NCBI GenBank assembly: GCA_016806645.1
Contig: JACSYO010002131.1
Span: 732,052-796,051, forward strand
From: Ophiodon elongatus
Taxonomy: Eukaryota > Chordata > Actinopteri > Perciformes > Hexagrammidae
Reading direction: 5' to 3'
DNA length: 64,000 bases
The position numbers and the translations under genes are program-made. Positions 10,025 through 23,304 of this stretch are shown piece after piece. Each line of letters opens with the position of its first letter. Position 1 is the first letter of the stretch. The notes under the pieces were generated by a model, which was not told the DNA's origin, searched no databases, and saw nothing but the letters and a program-made list of their open reading frames with translations.

Positions 10025-13000
10025 TTATTGATCTGGAAGAGAACAAAAGAATATAGAGAGTAACGGTTAATAAAAAATTGCTTAAAGGTGCTTCATGACA
10101 TTGTAATGGACTATTATGTAAAATAAATAGTTTTATTATCGCTGCATTATTACCTCGAGCTGTTCCTGGTTTGATTTCAGAATAAACAGTTTCATCTGCG
10201 GCTGCAGATCTTGATCTCTCTATGAATGGAAAGATACATTTGTAATGCCCCAGTTACAAATAATAATGTACTGATACAAAAAAAAACACGAGAGAAAATA
10301 GATTACAATATGAGGCAGAATAGGTGAAAATGATAGTTGAAGTAGGAATTGATAGTAATGGTTTCAGAATATGTTAAAACAAAAAAATAAAGTATTTAAA
10401 AGATGTTTGTTTTGGATAGACACAGAACTCACATTACACTGTATCAAAGACAAGTCTGTTGGAGAGTAACAGCTGCAGGTGGATGTTGACTTTACTTACC
10501 TTCATCTTTCTTGTCTTTCGTGTGAGGGTTAACCTGGGCGTACATCAAATTGTCATCTAAAACAAAAGACACATTTTCAGTTATATATATATCGATGGAC
10601 GGATATATAAAGATAAATGAAATGTGGCGTGCAGTTATGTTTATTTTATGACCGCATAGTAGTGTCAGATATTAAAATTTAAAAAGCAGAAAAATTGAAT
10701 TATCATCAATTTATAAAACGTCTAAAAGCCGTTATGTACTTGTGTGTAGGATTTGACTATTGTTGACATTGACGACACTGGGTGATAGTATGAAAATACC
10801 CAATAAAAACATTAGTTAAGGTCTGTTGTACTTGACTGTACCTGCAGCTGATGCCATCGTCACGTAAGAGTAAACAGTGCTCTGGTCTGGTTCATTATTC
10901 CTCCCTGTCACAGAGATAAGATGAGTGCATGCCAAGTCAATCCTGCCCTTTATTAATTAAGACCTACATAAGCATCTCAACTATTACATGTAATCACCAT
11001 AAAAAAGAATCACTCACCCTTCTTAGTAATGTTTCTAAGCTCAACCGCAGAATATGTGAGCATGGATTCATCTGTAATAAAGATGTTTTTGGGGGAATTT
11101 AAGAGATTGTGCATTTAACCTAAATCATCTTATTCTAGTATTTCTAACAGCTCTGTGATAAACACACAGTAAATACTGTACCATATTCAGGTTCTTCAGA
11201 GCCTTTGATTGTATCATAGAGAGAGGAATCACCTACAGAGCAGAGGAAATCAACACAAGGTCATATCAGTCATTTCAACCACATTATATGAATTATGTAA
11301 TCTTCTTTAACAGATAACCAGAAATTGAAATGTCAGGTTTAAAGTTAATTATACATTATGAAATGAATCAGGATTAAAGCTGACCATGGAGAGGAGAAGC
11401 TTGTACATTATTTTGAGTTTCAACCTGGTTGATCATGTGGTCTGTAGCTGGGCTCTGATTGGTGCTCTGAGACCTGGTGGACCCAGAACATGAGGTAAAT
11501 ACAGTGTATTTAATGAGGAACGTGTAAAGTACTGCTGTTATGTTCAGAATGAGAGAAGAGAGTGTTGTACCAACCTCATGAGGCGTGAATCTGTAAGAAA
11601 AAGGCTTTTGCTGTTACATGGTTTAATATTGCAAATTGCTTTATTGTTACTACAGAACATGTCATTATATCTGTGACTCTGACTTCTCAGAGTGTAATCA
11701 ATCTAATATCAGAAGGAAAAGATCTCACCTTTTGACTTTCTGTAGCAATACAGAAACAGCAGCAGGAGAATAATCAGTGAAACTCCACAAACCAGACCAA
11801 CAACCAACAGCACGGGAAATGGAGAGCTTTCTGCTGCATCTTCAGAATATACACACAAATACAAATACACATAAATCATCAATAGATACACAAGTATCAG
11901 AACACATACACTCAAATACACTTACATAAACCCTTGATCACAAACCATCTGCTGGTCATGTCAAGTTTGTATTTTTATATTTACGGAAATGTATAAAACT
12001 ATATTGTCTGAAACAAACAAATAGTTTAAACCAACATCTAATTCAATTGTAACTTTTCTACCTCAGACTCTAACACAGATTACAAAAATATACAGTTTAA
12101 AATCATACTCACATTTTACTGACAACCAACTCTCTGGTGACATCAAACTCCCCCAACCTTGTGGTGAATGAGTTCCTTTACATTTATAAAAACCTTCATC
12201 TGACTTTGTAACTTCAGAGATAAACAGCTCCCCGCTGGTATGATTTGGGATGAGTTTGTCATTTTTATAGAAATCCACATTATAAAGACGCTGTCCTGTC
12301 TTCAACTTGCAGCCAAGAGTGACAGCATGTCCCTCAGTCACAGGATGGACAGAGCTCACCAGGATAACATCACCGCCTGTAAAAAGATCAAAGAACAGGA
12401 AGTTTGGGTCAAAAACATCAGCTGGTTGAACAAGCTGACGTACAATGATGAGAACACATTTTATAGTTTTAATTTATTATACAGATTCATAAAGTAGCTG
12501 AGTGAATACCTGGCATTTCAATGATTAAAAAGATGGCCCTTTGGAAATGTACATGGTTACATTTACAGCTATAATTAATGCTTAATGTGTTGGGAGCCAA
12601 TGTCAATTCAGTGGCAGTTTGCTACAGAATGGTCTAAAAAGGGCAAAAACTGGAGGAGCCAAGGTGGAGCCAGATAACTCTACAGCTACTCCTGGTTTAT
12701 AATAAATGGTTGATGTCTATAGTCATAAAGATGACAGTGAATCCCAAATATGTTTTCTTTGATAACACTGAGAAATGACACTGGAACAAACTAAACTTGT
12801 TGAATTGTTTGTTAAAACAAATATTGAGTGAAACTAATTATGAAAATAAGTTTGGTTAATACTATTCAGCTATAAATGTCAACACTTTATCATAGAATGT
12901 TGAAATGTTTTTTTATAAAATGTCTTTTAAATAAATTAAAACTCACGCTGTATAGTGATGTTGACTGCATTGCTGAACTGTCCTGTTTCAGACTCACACC

Positions 13001-16000
13001 AGTACACTCCACTAATCCAGTAACGGTCCACGTTGCATGTAGATCCAGTCATTGTTCCCCAGACAGAACAGGATGTCAGGTAGTCAGATTCAGAAAACGT
13101 GTTCACTCTCCACTTAGTAGAGTTTCCCTCACAGCTCAGTGACAGTGACTCTTTCCTGAAGTGCTGCACTCTGTCAGGGCTCACTGTGAGAGACGCTGCT
13201 GAATGAACATCTGATAAACACATGAGGACAAACAAAGCACAAACAAATTTAGATTGAAAATACAACAATGTAAATAATCCTATTAATTTATTGTGGATTT
13301 CATCTTTGTCATTGTTCGGGTTTAAGGGAGCAGTGTGAAGGATTTGGTGGTTGCAGATTTCAACCAACAGATTTCACTCCTTTTTTCCCAGACGAGGACC
13401 ACGGTACACGGTTTTGCACTCTGCGGCTCACGCTGCCAGTTTCACAAACCTGAACTACGGTAACCTTCAGGTAATATAAAAACATGAAAGGTTCTCTCTT
13501 TAGGCCGTGTCTGGTTTGTCTGTTACTACAGGAGAAACATGGTGGTGAAGAGGACCTACTTTATATATATATATATAATGTGTATAAGGGCTCATTCTAA
13601 GACAACGAAAGCAAAATGATTCCTAATTTCAGGTGATTATATACTAATTACATTAAAACATCATCATGAATATTATATTCCATTTCTGCTATTAGACCAA
13701 AATGCTACTCACTGTACCTTTAAACGGTTCTGAATTGTTCAACAGTGTAACACAGTGCACATTTATGCAATAAGTGTAGAGGTGCGATCGTTAGCTGCAG
13801 AAGAATCTGAAGTTCACTGAAGAATAATGTATGGGACAATTCCTTTACTGTCCTTTTGATGCAAATATTCACCTTGAATCCCAAAAACAGAAGACATGAA
13901 GAAGAGATCTAGCAGGCATAAAAAGTCTTAGTATAATCGCATTTTGGAGGGAATTGATTGATGTAGAGAGTGAACCTTTATGTAGAAGCAGCAATACCAA
14001 ACTAGACAAATACCCCATGACATCTAAAACCTGTATTTAATGCAAAGAGAGAAGGAAACAATTAAACAGATGGAGGATTAACAAAAGACATGAAAGCCGA
14101 TTTAGGAAAGGGAAAATTAATGATGGAAAGGATATAAGGAAAGAAGGAAAACAAAAAAAGAAAGTATCTCGACCTCATACTACAGTATATTTTTAAGTAC
14201 ATGTATTTGGTGTTTTTCCAATTCTGGGCCTTAGTTGCATGTATTAAATTCAAACACGTCTTAAGGTAAATATATTAACGACTAGAAATAAGAAATAATA
14301 GTTAAAATAAAATCATAAGGCATATTCCCAAATAAAATTAAAAAAATATTAAAATGTGTAATTAAAAGTGTAATGTAGTAGCCTTACAAGATAGGATTAT
14401 GGATTTCCAAAGTCAAAACTTTCGAATTAATGTGAACAACAAATTATGTGTGAAGATGAAAAGGAGGGTGAAGAGATTCACTCTTGTTAAAGTTCAGTCC
14501 ATTCCAGCAGAAGAATCATCCAACAACATTATTCTGTTCGAGAGTGAAATTTGGAAAACTCAATGTTTGATGCTGTTTGAGGGAAAATGTCACCACAATA
14601 ATTACATTTCTTCCACTGTGCAAGAACGGAAAAGTCTGAACTAACCTACCTCCAGACCAGACGAACTTAGGTTTACTATACAGAGTGTAAAACACTGGAT
14701 CTCCTCTTCCAGCTCTGCACACATATCCTGCTGTGTGCGTCTGTCCATGAACAATGTAGGAATCCTGTTCAGTCCCTTTGGTGCTACCAGGTAGAAGCTC
14801 ATAGCTGTAGGAGTCGTCTGACAGTTTGGGAACAACCTGATACCAGAAGAACCTCCATCCTGCAGATGGATGTTTAACTCTGCAGGTCAGAGTTACTGAG
14901 TCTCCAGGACTCAGCCACAATGGAGACACAGTGAGGACAGGCTGAGGTTTATCTGTTGGAAAGGGATTTCATAGAAAGAAGACATGTTATGATGAGTCGT
15001 TGGTGGATTAAATGCACTGCTTGTAACCTACATCATGTTTTCTCTGTCTCCAAATGTGTAAAACAGGTGTGAAGGTTCACTGTCTTTAAATATATTAACC
15101 AAAGTCACATTTAACAATTTCTGTTGACATTCAGTAAAATACAAATCATGACTTACTGGATTTTAATGTGAAAGCATCACTACGATCTGTTGAAGAGGTT
15201 TCATCTTTCAGTCTGCCCCAACACCAGTAGTCTCCACTGTGTGATGGTGTAATCATGGAGCCACTTGGGTTTTGATGTCTGTATGAGCTGGGTGTTTCCC
15301 ATTCATACTCCCACTCAGCGTCTCCTCCATCCTTTATTTCACATGTGAGAGTGATCGTCTCTCCAAAGTAAATCTCAGGCCATTTGGGCTGCAGAGTCAC
15401 AACAGCTCTGTTTGTGACTGTTCATGATCATCAGGACCCAAATAGAAAAGTTAGAAAATCAAAGTTTGTTAGTGTTAGTCTTAATCCTTATTCACAAATA
15501 CTCTATGTATTATTTCTGCATTTTATATTTCATATCAACTAGCCATATCAGTTCTTTACCGACTGGATCGCTGTACTCTGTGTAGTAAACTGGGTCTCCT
15601 CTTCCTCCTCTGCACCAGTAGACTCCTCCTCCTCCTCCTCCTCCTCCTCCTCCTCCTCCTCCTTGTGAGACACTGATTTGTCCATTTGGGAGGAGAGCAT
15701 CATCTCGTGTGTTCAGGGGTTCAGAGGTTTTCTTGCCTCTGTACCAGAAGTATTTCCAACCAGATGATGATGATGATGATGATGATGATGACCTCACAGA
15801 GCAGGTCAGGGTCACACTGCCCCCTACAGGAGAGCCTTTGCTCAGTTGTGCCTTTGGTCGTTCTGTTTTAATGTAGAACAAAAACATAATGATGGTAATT
15901 GTTGTGCCTGTGAATTAGTCCAGTTTGATAAATAATTAAATAAATAATCTTATCTAGCATTCTTGATGGTACAACAATGGTATTGTATTGATAAAACCAT

Positions 16001-17775
16001 GCAAAAAATATTTAATCACTTCTGAATCTTTGTATATTATTTATTTACAGTAAACTGAAGGAAATCAACCAAATCCATATTTATGTTTCACATATTAACC
16101 ACTGAAGTTGTTGGTTAAATTAACCAAACATGGATTAAAGTGAGTACAAACTTACTTCTAAAAATGGCTGACACTTTAAACACAACCTTCTTCTTTTTTT
16201 TACTTTAAGTGTCTCAAATATAATTCAGAGAAATCATCACTCTGCTTCACTCTAACAATGCTACATGTCTGCAGCTCCTTAATATAAAAACTACTTACGT
16301 TCCAGTTTCAGTTTTTTTGGTTTAGATTCTTCGTCGTTAAATTTGCACATGTAAGAGCTCCCATCTGACATTAGAGAAATGGTTGTTTCATCTCTGTTTT
16401 GATGGTTTGTGTCCATTTCAATAAGTGATCCGTCTTTGTAGAATTCAGCATTCTTCTCCTTTGTCTGATTTCGATGTCGACACTGAAGAGTCACTGATTC
16501 TCCTTCAAACAAGGAGGATGCAGGAGTTTCTAGGATCACATCTTTGTCTGTGTAACACAGTTAGTTCCTTGTTTTAGTAAATCAGTTTAATTAAATGAGC
16601 AAAGTTACAAAGTATCAGTGATTTATGTTTCTTAACATAACTATAATTTTACAATAAGTTGGAGACAGAAGAAGAAGTCAAAGTCACTCTTCTTGTAATA
16701 AATGACAGGTTCACTAAGTAATGAGTACATTTCTCCTGAAGGAGGCGCCACACTCATCTGCCCTGTTTGATACATTAATGTTATCATTAATTAATCTCTG
16801 ACTAATTTCTCAAAAGGGATAAAATATTGGATGGTTTGTCTTATTATTATTATGTAAACATATTTATGTAAATAGCTGAAACCTGTCCATCTTTCTTTGT
16901 TTTTATTTTAATAATCAAGATTATGTGATAATTGGTCCTTTACACAAACCTCAGGATTACACAGTTATACATATGCCTAAACAGCATCAGTGGTCAAACT
17001 TTAAGGTTTCTGAATCTTACACTAGTTAACATTTATACATTATCATACATTATATTATATTAGCACTTTGTCAGACAGGTTTATTATATCAACATGGCTC
17101 ATAAATAAATAAGTACTTTTAGTGAACTTGGTCATGATGGTAACAATCTGTTCACTTACCTGATATAGTGAGAGAGACTTTATTACTTTTTCTTGTAACA
17201 TGTGTTGACCTCTTGTGAGTTGCAACACACTGATATTCACCACTGTGGCCTGGACTTAGAGATTGTGATGTATATCTATTGTATGAGTTGTAGGTTAGAA
17301 ACATATAAACATCCCTCCAGAGTGACCGATACCAGTCATCATTGTTTCCTTCCCTCATGTCACATATGAAGGTAACAGACTCTCCAGTAAATATAGTGGA
17401 CCTGTTTGGCTCAATGGACAGCAAAACATCTAGAAACAAACACAAAGCAAAGAGTGAAATGTGTTTTCTTTTTTGTATCCATCATAAATTAACTAAACAT
17501 GACACATAAATATAATGTGTTAAAGAGTGATAACAGGTGGAGAATTGTCTTGAGTGAATATATAAAAAAGAAAGGAAGTTGTATAATTACCTTGAGCGTG
17601 TCCACAGAAGAGGAGTATATTCAGCACTAAAATAAAGTTTGAAACTTCATCATTCATCATCAAACTGAAACTATAAACCTCAGGCATTATAAAAGTTGTA
17701 TCTATAAAAACTAATATTTAAATAGAGAAAGTACTCACAGAAAAGCCCCAGCACACAAACTAAAGTGAGTCCCAT
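10025..17775 (-). CDS. FCRL-like receptor gene 2 (7 Ig domains, TM, long multi-ITIM tail)
   Basis: Eighteen coding exons, minus strand: 17739-17775, 17591-17626 (signal); Ig D1 17160-17429, D2 16299-16547, D3 15560-15862, D4 15157-15405, D5 14650-14952, D6 12947-13210, D7 12113-12376; TM 11729-11833; tail 11575-11590, 11385-11473, 11182-11232, 11018-11071, 10842-10904, 10500-10556, 10154-10219, 10025-10032. The phases close to 827 residues, with the TM exon at about 659-693. Tail motifs in order: SLYDTI, LTYSAV, TVYSYV, LMYAQV, TVYSEI, so five ITIM/ITSM-type tyrosines. This is the richest tail in the cluster and implies strong SH2-phosphatase recruitment (inference). D3 carries poly-Ser and poly-Gly tracts. 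The D4 acceptor is the second AG of acagag; the first would shift the frame. Where genes 0 and 3 have KEYATLL, this gene reads NNVQASPL. Confidence 0.85.
11600..13215 (-). repeat. Near-identical block shared by genes 2 and 3 (TM, D7, D6)
   Basis: Matches 23,249-24,864 at a constant offset of 11,649. Identity is very high from about 11,660 rightwards and lower to the left, where the tails differ. Between 13,215 and about 14,390 gene 2 has some 917 bases more than gene 3. The block looks like a conversion or crossover tract. Confidence 0.8.
15624..15791 (-). repeat. Coding microsatellites in gene 2 D3: poly-Gly (13) and poly-Ser (10)
   Basis: (TCC)13 at 15624-15662 encodes 13 Gly just before the F strand (VYWC). 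The poly-Ser tract at 15762-15791, nine TCA plus TCT on the minus strand, sits after the B-strand Cys and before GWKYFWY. Both are in frame. Confidence 0.95.
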
Positions 17776-19165
17776 CCTCACATCCACTGCCACTCTGCCA
17801 CTCTGCTTCTGAGAAATGCTTTTACTTTGCGTGAAGAGAAAGCTTGAAACGTATGAAACAAATGGAGAAATCAGGAAATGCAGAGAAAAAGAAGACGCAT
17901 TACGTATAAAAACTGGATCTGAAGTTTTCTCTAACTTCTGCTTCTGAGTTTACAGTCTGTGCTTCTTCCCTTTTACACAAAGCTCAAACAACCAGACTGG
18001 TTGCAACAAAGCATATGTTTAATGCTTATAAGGCAGAAGACTATTAGATTTAAATCGTCTGATAATGAACAGATATTTCAATCTCCTTTCTACATATATG
18101 ATCATCAGCAAAGGGTCAGTAATTATTGATGTTACTGTAAAGGCAGCTGCATAAAGTCAAAGGTTTTCCTTGTAGAATAAATAAACTAACTATACGTACG
18201 GTTTTAAAGATGCAGATGAAACTCAGGTGGCGTACTCACTTTGTAATCCATGGTCTTTCTCACCAAACTGGAACAATATATAGAATGAAAATATGTTTGT
18301 TCTTCAGTTTGAATCACAAAATATTCGACCTATCGCATCACATAATTTGTACATGTTTTCACTTTATGGTGAAATTCTGGTCTCAAGTTGTCCCGACTTC
18401 AACCACAGGAAGTGACTGAGCTCGAGCAAAACAGATAGTGTGGTTAACAGAAGTGGACGTGAAGAGAGCCAAAGCCCTCTTCCAGCTAGAGCCTGTTAAT
18501 AGTGTGAGCTGTGACTTTATGGCTTTTGTCTTAGAGAATAAAATTATAGTTGAGTTATATATCGTTATTGTTTTAGCGTTGAATAATTTTGCAGTGTGCC
18601 ATTGGACTCATGTGGTATGTTGTTGACAGCTAAAAAATAAATAAAAGAAAATAGTTTTGTCTTGGTAAAGATGAATTGTTCAAATTCTACTATCCTGTAC
18701 AGTAACACATTTAGTTTAAAATATATAGAGACCCGCAGGAAGCTGTTCTAGCTTTTCAGATTGACCCTCTGTGAGAAACACAAGTGAATAACAGAAGCAG
18801 ATACATTAGGTTTGCTGCAGCACATCAAAAGAAATGAATCAAATTTTAGTTTGGTTTAAATGTAATATGTAACCCATTTTATTTTCTGAATAATAAGCAT
18901 CATATTTGTGCAAGCAATAAATCCACATTTAACTCCGACTCTGTGTGCAAAACTATTACAACACATGTCAAAAGAGGAAATAGTCTTGTCAGTGCTAAGA
19001 CTATTTGTAAATACAGCTGTAATGGAGCCAGCTCAATTGTGTTATATGAAATAGAGAAGTTGGAGGGAGAATTTTCCCGCAGAATTTAGTTCATAATCTG
19101 CAACATCAGGAATTTATCTCTTCAGAAGCTCTGGTGGTGCAGAGTCCCCCGTTGTTCCTGTAGTC
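17776..19165. other. Upstream region of gene 2, no gene seen
   Basis: Repeated almost unchanged at 28,486-29,875. Two open frames here are preserved in both copies only because the DNA is duplicated; they have no recognisable domain. The segment of about 912 bases missing in unit C begins near 18,005. An Ets-like aggaagtg occurs near 18,407. Confidence 0.4.
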
Positions 19166-19182
19166 TTGTGTGTGTGTGTGTG

Positions 19183-19250
<68 letters not shown>

Positions 19251-19266
19251 AGAGAGAGAGAGAGAG
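19166..19266. repeat. (TG)n-(GA)n compound microsatellite
   Basis: TG and GA dinucleotides. Shorter copies lie at about 29,876-29,973 and 37,542-37,593. The conserved neighbour includes gaagaggaagtgaa, a PU.1-like string, in all three units. Confidence 0.9.
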
Positions 19267-19349
19267 ACAATAACGCGGTTGGGGGGAGGGATGTCAGAAC
19301 TGAGTCGAAGAGGAAGTGAACAGGTTCGTTGTGCTTAACTACTTATAGC

Positions 19350-19923
19350 GCTCAGTGTCTTCAGAGCCTTTGATTGATCATAGAGACAAGCATCAAGTTC
19401 AAGTCAACCATTTTAATTGTACGATACCCATTAACCATCCTCAGATATATTTGTAAAATGTATCTTTAAAAGCTGTGTATCAAATCAAGATTTGTGCTTA
19501 CCATCCAGAGTAATTTTTATTACATTGAGCCTCATTCTGGTTGACCATGTGACTTGTGTCAGAGCCCTGATTGGTGCGCTCAGACTGACTTGGACAACAA
19601 AATGTAGCAAATACACTTAAAAAGCAACGTGGAATGTATTTGCTGTTATGTTAAAAATGAGAGGAGCGTTGCATCAATTTGATAAACGAGTCTGTGAACA
19701 AGACATTTGTTGTCACAAGGTTTTGTGTTGTCAGTTGTTTCACTGACAGTCTACATCATGAGATCCGAATATATCTGTATTTAAATAATTAAAGAATAAA
19801 CCATCTTATATTTAGAGAAAAAGGTCTCATCTTCAGAAGGTCAGTAATACAAAAGAAGTAAAACTCCAGAAACGAGCCCAATAATCAACTGTACAGGAAT
19901 TTGAATGTTTTCAGACCTGGATG
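19350..19923 (-). pseudogene. Dead FCRL-like tail, unit A copy
   Basis: Minus strand. 19841-19923 resembles the gene 1 TM exon: SRSENIQIPVQLIIGLVSG, then a hydrophobic run, then a stop instead of a donor. Pieces near 19,530-19,610 read like the Ser/Gln tail exon (SQSERTNQGSDTSHMVNQ). Near 19,350-19,400 the sequence resembles the GDSxLYxTIKG exon but has lost its frame. No Ig exon lies upstream. Remnant of a further FCRL gene. Confidence 0.65.
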
Positions 19924-20216
19924 CTGTTAAAATAACAGCTGTTGATAAACTTATGTCACACCTTTCTTCAACTGAATTTACAAAGCGATCAATAAAAAGA
20001 TAATAAAGATTACAGTAAATACAAAAATTAAAAAATGCATTAAAAAAGAGGCATAAAGAACACACATGCATAAGGAAAAATGCTGTTTCAATTCCAGTAA
20101 ACAATTCCAGTACACTATACACAGAAACATGATGGTCTCCAGTGTGAAATTAACCAGTCACAATATCTCGTGTCTATCAAAACCACTGACGTAGCTTTTT
20201 TTACTGAATCCAACGG

Positions 20217-20765
20217 TTAAAAATTGCCTGAAACTCGAGATGCCACATAGACACCAAAGGCACAGAAGGACACATACACTGCAATGATTGTTACTATGAC
20301 GATAACAGTGGGGGGCTCAGACGTCTCTTCGTGTTTGGGATTAGGTTTTCTCAAGCCTGGAAAGACATGGAAACACATTTTAGCAGATAGCCCCCGCAAC
20401 AACTTAATTATTCAAACGATGAGGTGGTGGCCCTAAAACGTCCTAAGAAAGAAAGAAAGATAGAAAAAAGAAGTAAAAAATGAATAAATAAATCATCACA
20501 TAATACGTACACATTGCCTCGGTGCTTTCAGACACATTACTTGTGCTGGCGTTGTTGTTGCCACTGCAGACAATGGATCTGTCCTCAGTGAATATGGTGA
20601 TGTTGACCTTCCGGAGTGACCTCTGAGATGTTCTGCAACCCTCTTCATCACAGACAGACCACGCCCACTCATCCCTGATGGAGCAGTTGACTGTGATGTT
20701 GCATGATCCAGCAGACAGGTTGGAGTGCAGCCCTGACATCCTTATGACCGGTCTGGGAACAGTTT
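20217..20765 (-). pseudogene. Orphan SLAM-family C2 + TM fragment, unit A copy
   Basis: Two exons equivalent to C2 (20511-20765) and TM (from 20356) of the SLAM-like gene at 39,514-42,078. Signal, V-domain and cytoplasmic exons are absent. The TM exon diverges after FGVY and reads VASRVSGNF then stop, with no donor. C2 is open and nearly unchanged: WAWSVCDEEG here against WASSVCDEEG in the full gene. Likely non-functional by-product of duplication. Confidence 0.75.
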
Positions 20766-21063
20766 CTGCAGCACCCGTCCAAGCAGATAAATTAAAACGT
20801 CATGAGGTCATCTGTTAGCGCCCTCTGGTGGCAACTAGTAAGACTCACAACACAATGCACACTGTGGCTTGTGCCATGTTGCATGAACATGTGGGCCTAA
20901 ACGCCGTCTGGCACACCGTCCTGTACGACTACACCGCCTGTGTGCATCTGTTGACACTAGTGAAATGTTTCTATATTTTTAAATCAACTTTTTTCCCAAT
21001 TTTATCGAAAACAAAAGCTCAAACGGAACACATTAGTTACATTACAATATATCTGTTACCCGA

Positions 21064-21116
21064 CTGATCAAAGGCTCTCCTGTCGGTGGCAGTGTGACCC
21101 TGACCTGCTCTGTGAG

Positions 21117-21188
<72 letters not shown>

Positions 21189-21232
21189 TGGTTGGAAATA
21201 TTTCTGGTACAGAGACAAGAAAAACCTCTGAA
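21064..21232 (+). pseudogene. Stray inverted FCRL D3 fragment with expanded poly-Ser, unit A
   Basis: The plus-strand translation reads KGSPVGGSVTLTCSVR, then a 24-codon TCA tract (one codon is CCA), then SGWKYFWYR and a shift to stop. It is the first half of an Ig D3 exon in the opposite orientation to the genes. Its repeat is more than twice as long as in the live D3 exons. Confidence 0.8.
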
Positions 21233-21242
21233 CCCTCTGAAT

Positions 21243-23304
21243 CCATTGTTGTTTTGAAACTGTCAGTTTGATGTCTGATAAAGTATCAACCTGTAAATTA
21301 AATTAAAACATGAGCAGGTCAAATCCTTAACAAGCGAAACATACAACGTTTTCTCAGCTGAACTTCAAGGGAGACAACATGTGGAAGGTTACTCAGCTTT
21401 AAGACACTTCACTGTAGTGGAGTAAGTATTTTAAAGGGACATTTTACTTGTTTTTAACATGAATCTTACGAATGTAATGTAGGGGGAGCATGTGGAAATG
21501 TGTTCCTAGTAATCTTATCTATTAGTATTTTTTTAGCGAAAGAAATGGCAGTCAGAAACACTGCTGACAGATTATTGATGGAAGTTTATTGATGCATGAA
21601 ATGGTCAAACATAACACGACAAAATAAATCCATCCAGGTGAAACTAAAATACAAACAGCACCTGTCAAACCATTTTTAAAAAGACAGAGAAACATGAATG
21701 TTGTACAAATACATTGTCCAAAAACAGATTAAATGTCATACATGTGTAAAGCTTTTTCATCAAAAATGAAAGAGAGGATGACTTTACAGCCGCATAATCA
21801 CTAACGTACTGAAGCTCAAAGATTTCAAACTTCTTCTTTTTAAACCAGCCTCCATTCAAAGTTGTCTACAAAAAAAGTGACTACCAAAATAGAGAAAAAT
21901 CAGTAAACAGTGAACACTCAATCCTAAAATGTTAACATCATATTGTTTAATATATTGAATATAGGCTTTACTCATTGTATTGTATATGATGACTGAATAA
22001 AAACACTACTAATAAAAACACTACTACTGACATTGTATTTATTATATGTAATGATGTGAAGTCCTTTCACCAAGTATAACTGAATATTAAAGCCATATGA
22101 TGTATTTCATTTTAATGATGTGCTAATAAGTTAACTTAACAAAATACTGTCTCATATAAGGAAAGAAGAAGTTCACACAATAATTACACAAAAAGACATG
22201 GATGTGGTTTTTCATGTTGTCATCCATTCCACTGGTTCTGTCCATGCAGATGTTTCTATTGATCTGGAAGAAAACAAATGAAAAGAGATTTAAGGTTATT
22301 TAAGAGTTACAGGTGCCTTATGACATTTTACTCATGTCTCTGAATATTTTGTAATACAGTTCTCTTTTGTTTTGCCAACTCATTTTTGTGAGACGTATAT
22401 TAATAATCAGATTCAAGTCACTTTATTGGATAAAACATGTCTGTAAAACAACATGCTGTATATGAAACTGACAAACTTAAACATATCCAAACTGTTTAAA
22501 AGCTCTTATTTACTGTAAGTGTTGTATTTAACCGTGGCTGACTCCTGGTGGTAGTAATAAAGAAATACAGTCAAAGTCGTAGTATAAAGTCTGTTGTACT
22601 TGTCTGTACCTGCAACTGTTCCCATCGTCACATTGGAGTAAACGCTCTGCTCTGGTTCATTATTCTTCCCTGTTAGAAGGATCAGATGAATGCATGAAAA
22701 GACAGCATCTCAACTATTGCATGTTATTCTATATATATATAAAACGTTTTTTTTAAATTAAGGGATTGTCACTTCATCTTATTCTAGTATTTCTAACAGC
22801 TCTGTGATAAACACACAGTAAATACTGTACCATGTTCAGGTTCTTCAGGGCCTTTGATTGTTTCATAGAGACAAGAATCACCTACAGAGCAGAGGAAATC
22901 AACACAAGGTCATATCAGTCATTTCAACCACATTATATGAATTATGTAATCTTCTTTAACAGATAACCAGAAATGGAAATGTTAGCTTTAAAGTAAAACA
23001 TATATTATTAAATGAATCAGGATTAAAGCTGACCATGTAGAAGAGTGGCATATTCTTTGTCTTGAGTTTCAACCTGGTTGATCATGTGGTCTGTAGCTGG
23101 GCTCTGATTGGTGCTCTGAGACCTGGTGGACCCAGAACATGAGGTAAATACAGTGTATTTAATGAGGAACATGTAAAGTACTGCTGTTATGTTCAGAATG
23201 AGAGAAGAGAGTGTTGTACCAACCTCATGAGGCGTGAATCTGTAAGAAAAAGGATTTTGCTGTTACATGGATTTATATTTCAAGTTGTTCTATTGTTACT
23301 ACAG
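21243..23304 (-). repeat. Right partner of the inverted duplication with 1-1,957
   Basis: Reverse complement of the left window edge, covering gene 3 tail exons, 3' UTR and downstream DNA. Repeated again in unit B at about 31,949-34,010. Confidence 0.8.
22038..22043 (-). terminator. Polyadenylation signal, gene 3
   Basis: Minus-strand AATAAA about 215 bases after the gene 3 stop. The equivalent site for gene 4 is 32,744-32,749. Confidence 0.5.

Noticed and set aside
12936..13367. Separate receptor starting at a Met just upstream of D6, making gene 2 two genes
   Set aside because: The Met lies in the intron; the exon has a proper acceptor (gtttatcag) and phase 1 matching D5, and gene 1 has the same D5-D6-D7 order behind one signal peptide.
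15686..15871. Poly-Met plus-strand frame (ATG repeat)
   Set aside because: Antisense of the coding poly-Ser tract of D3.
18210..18626. Two plus-strand frames conserved exactly in units A and B
   Set aside because: Conservation is explained by recent duplication of all the DNA, including obvious non-coding parts.
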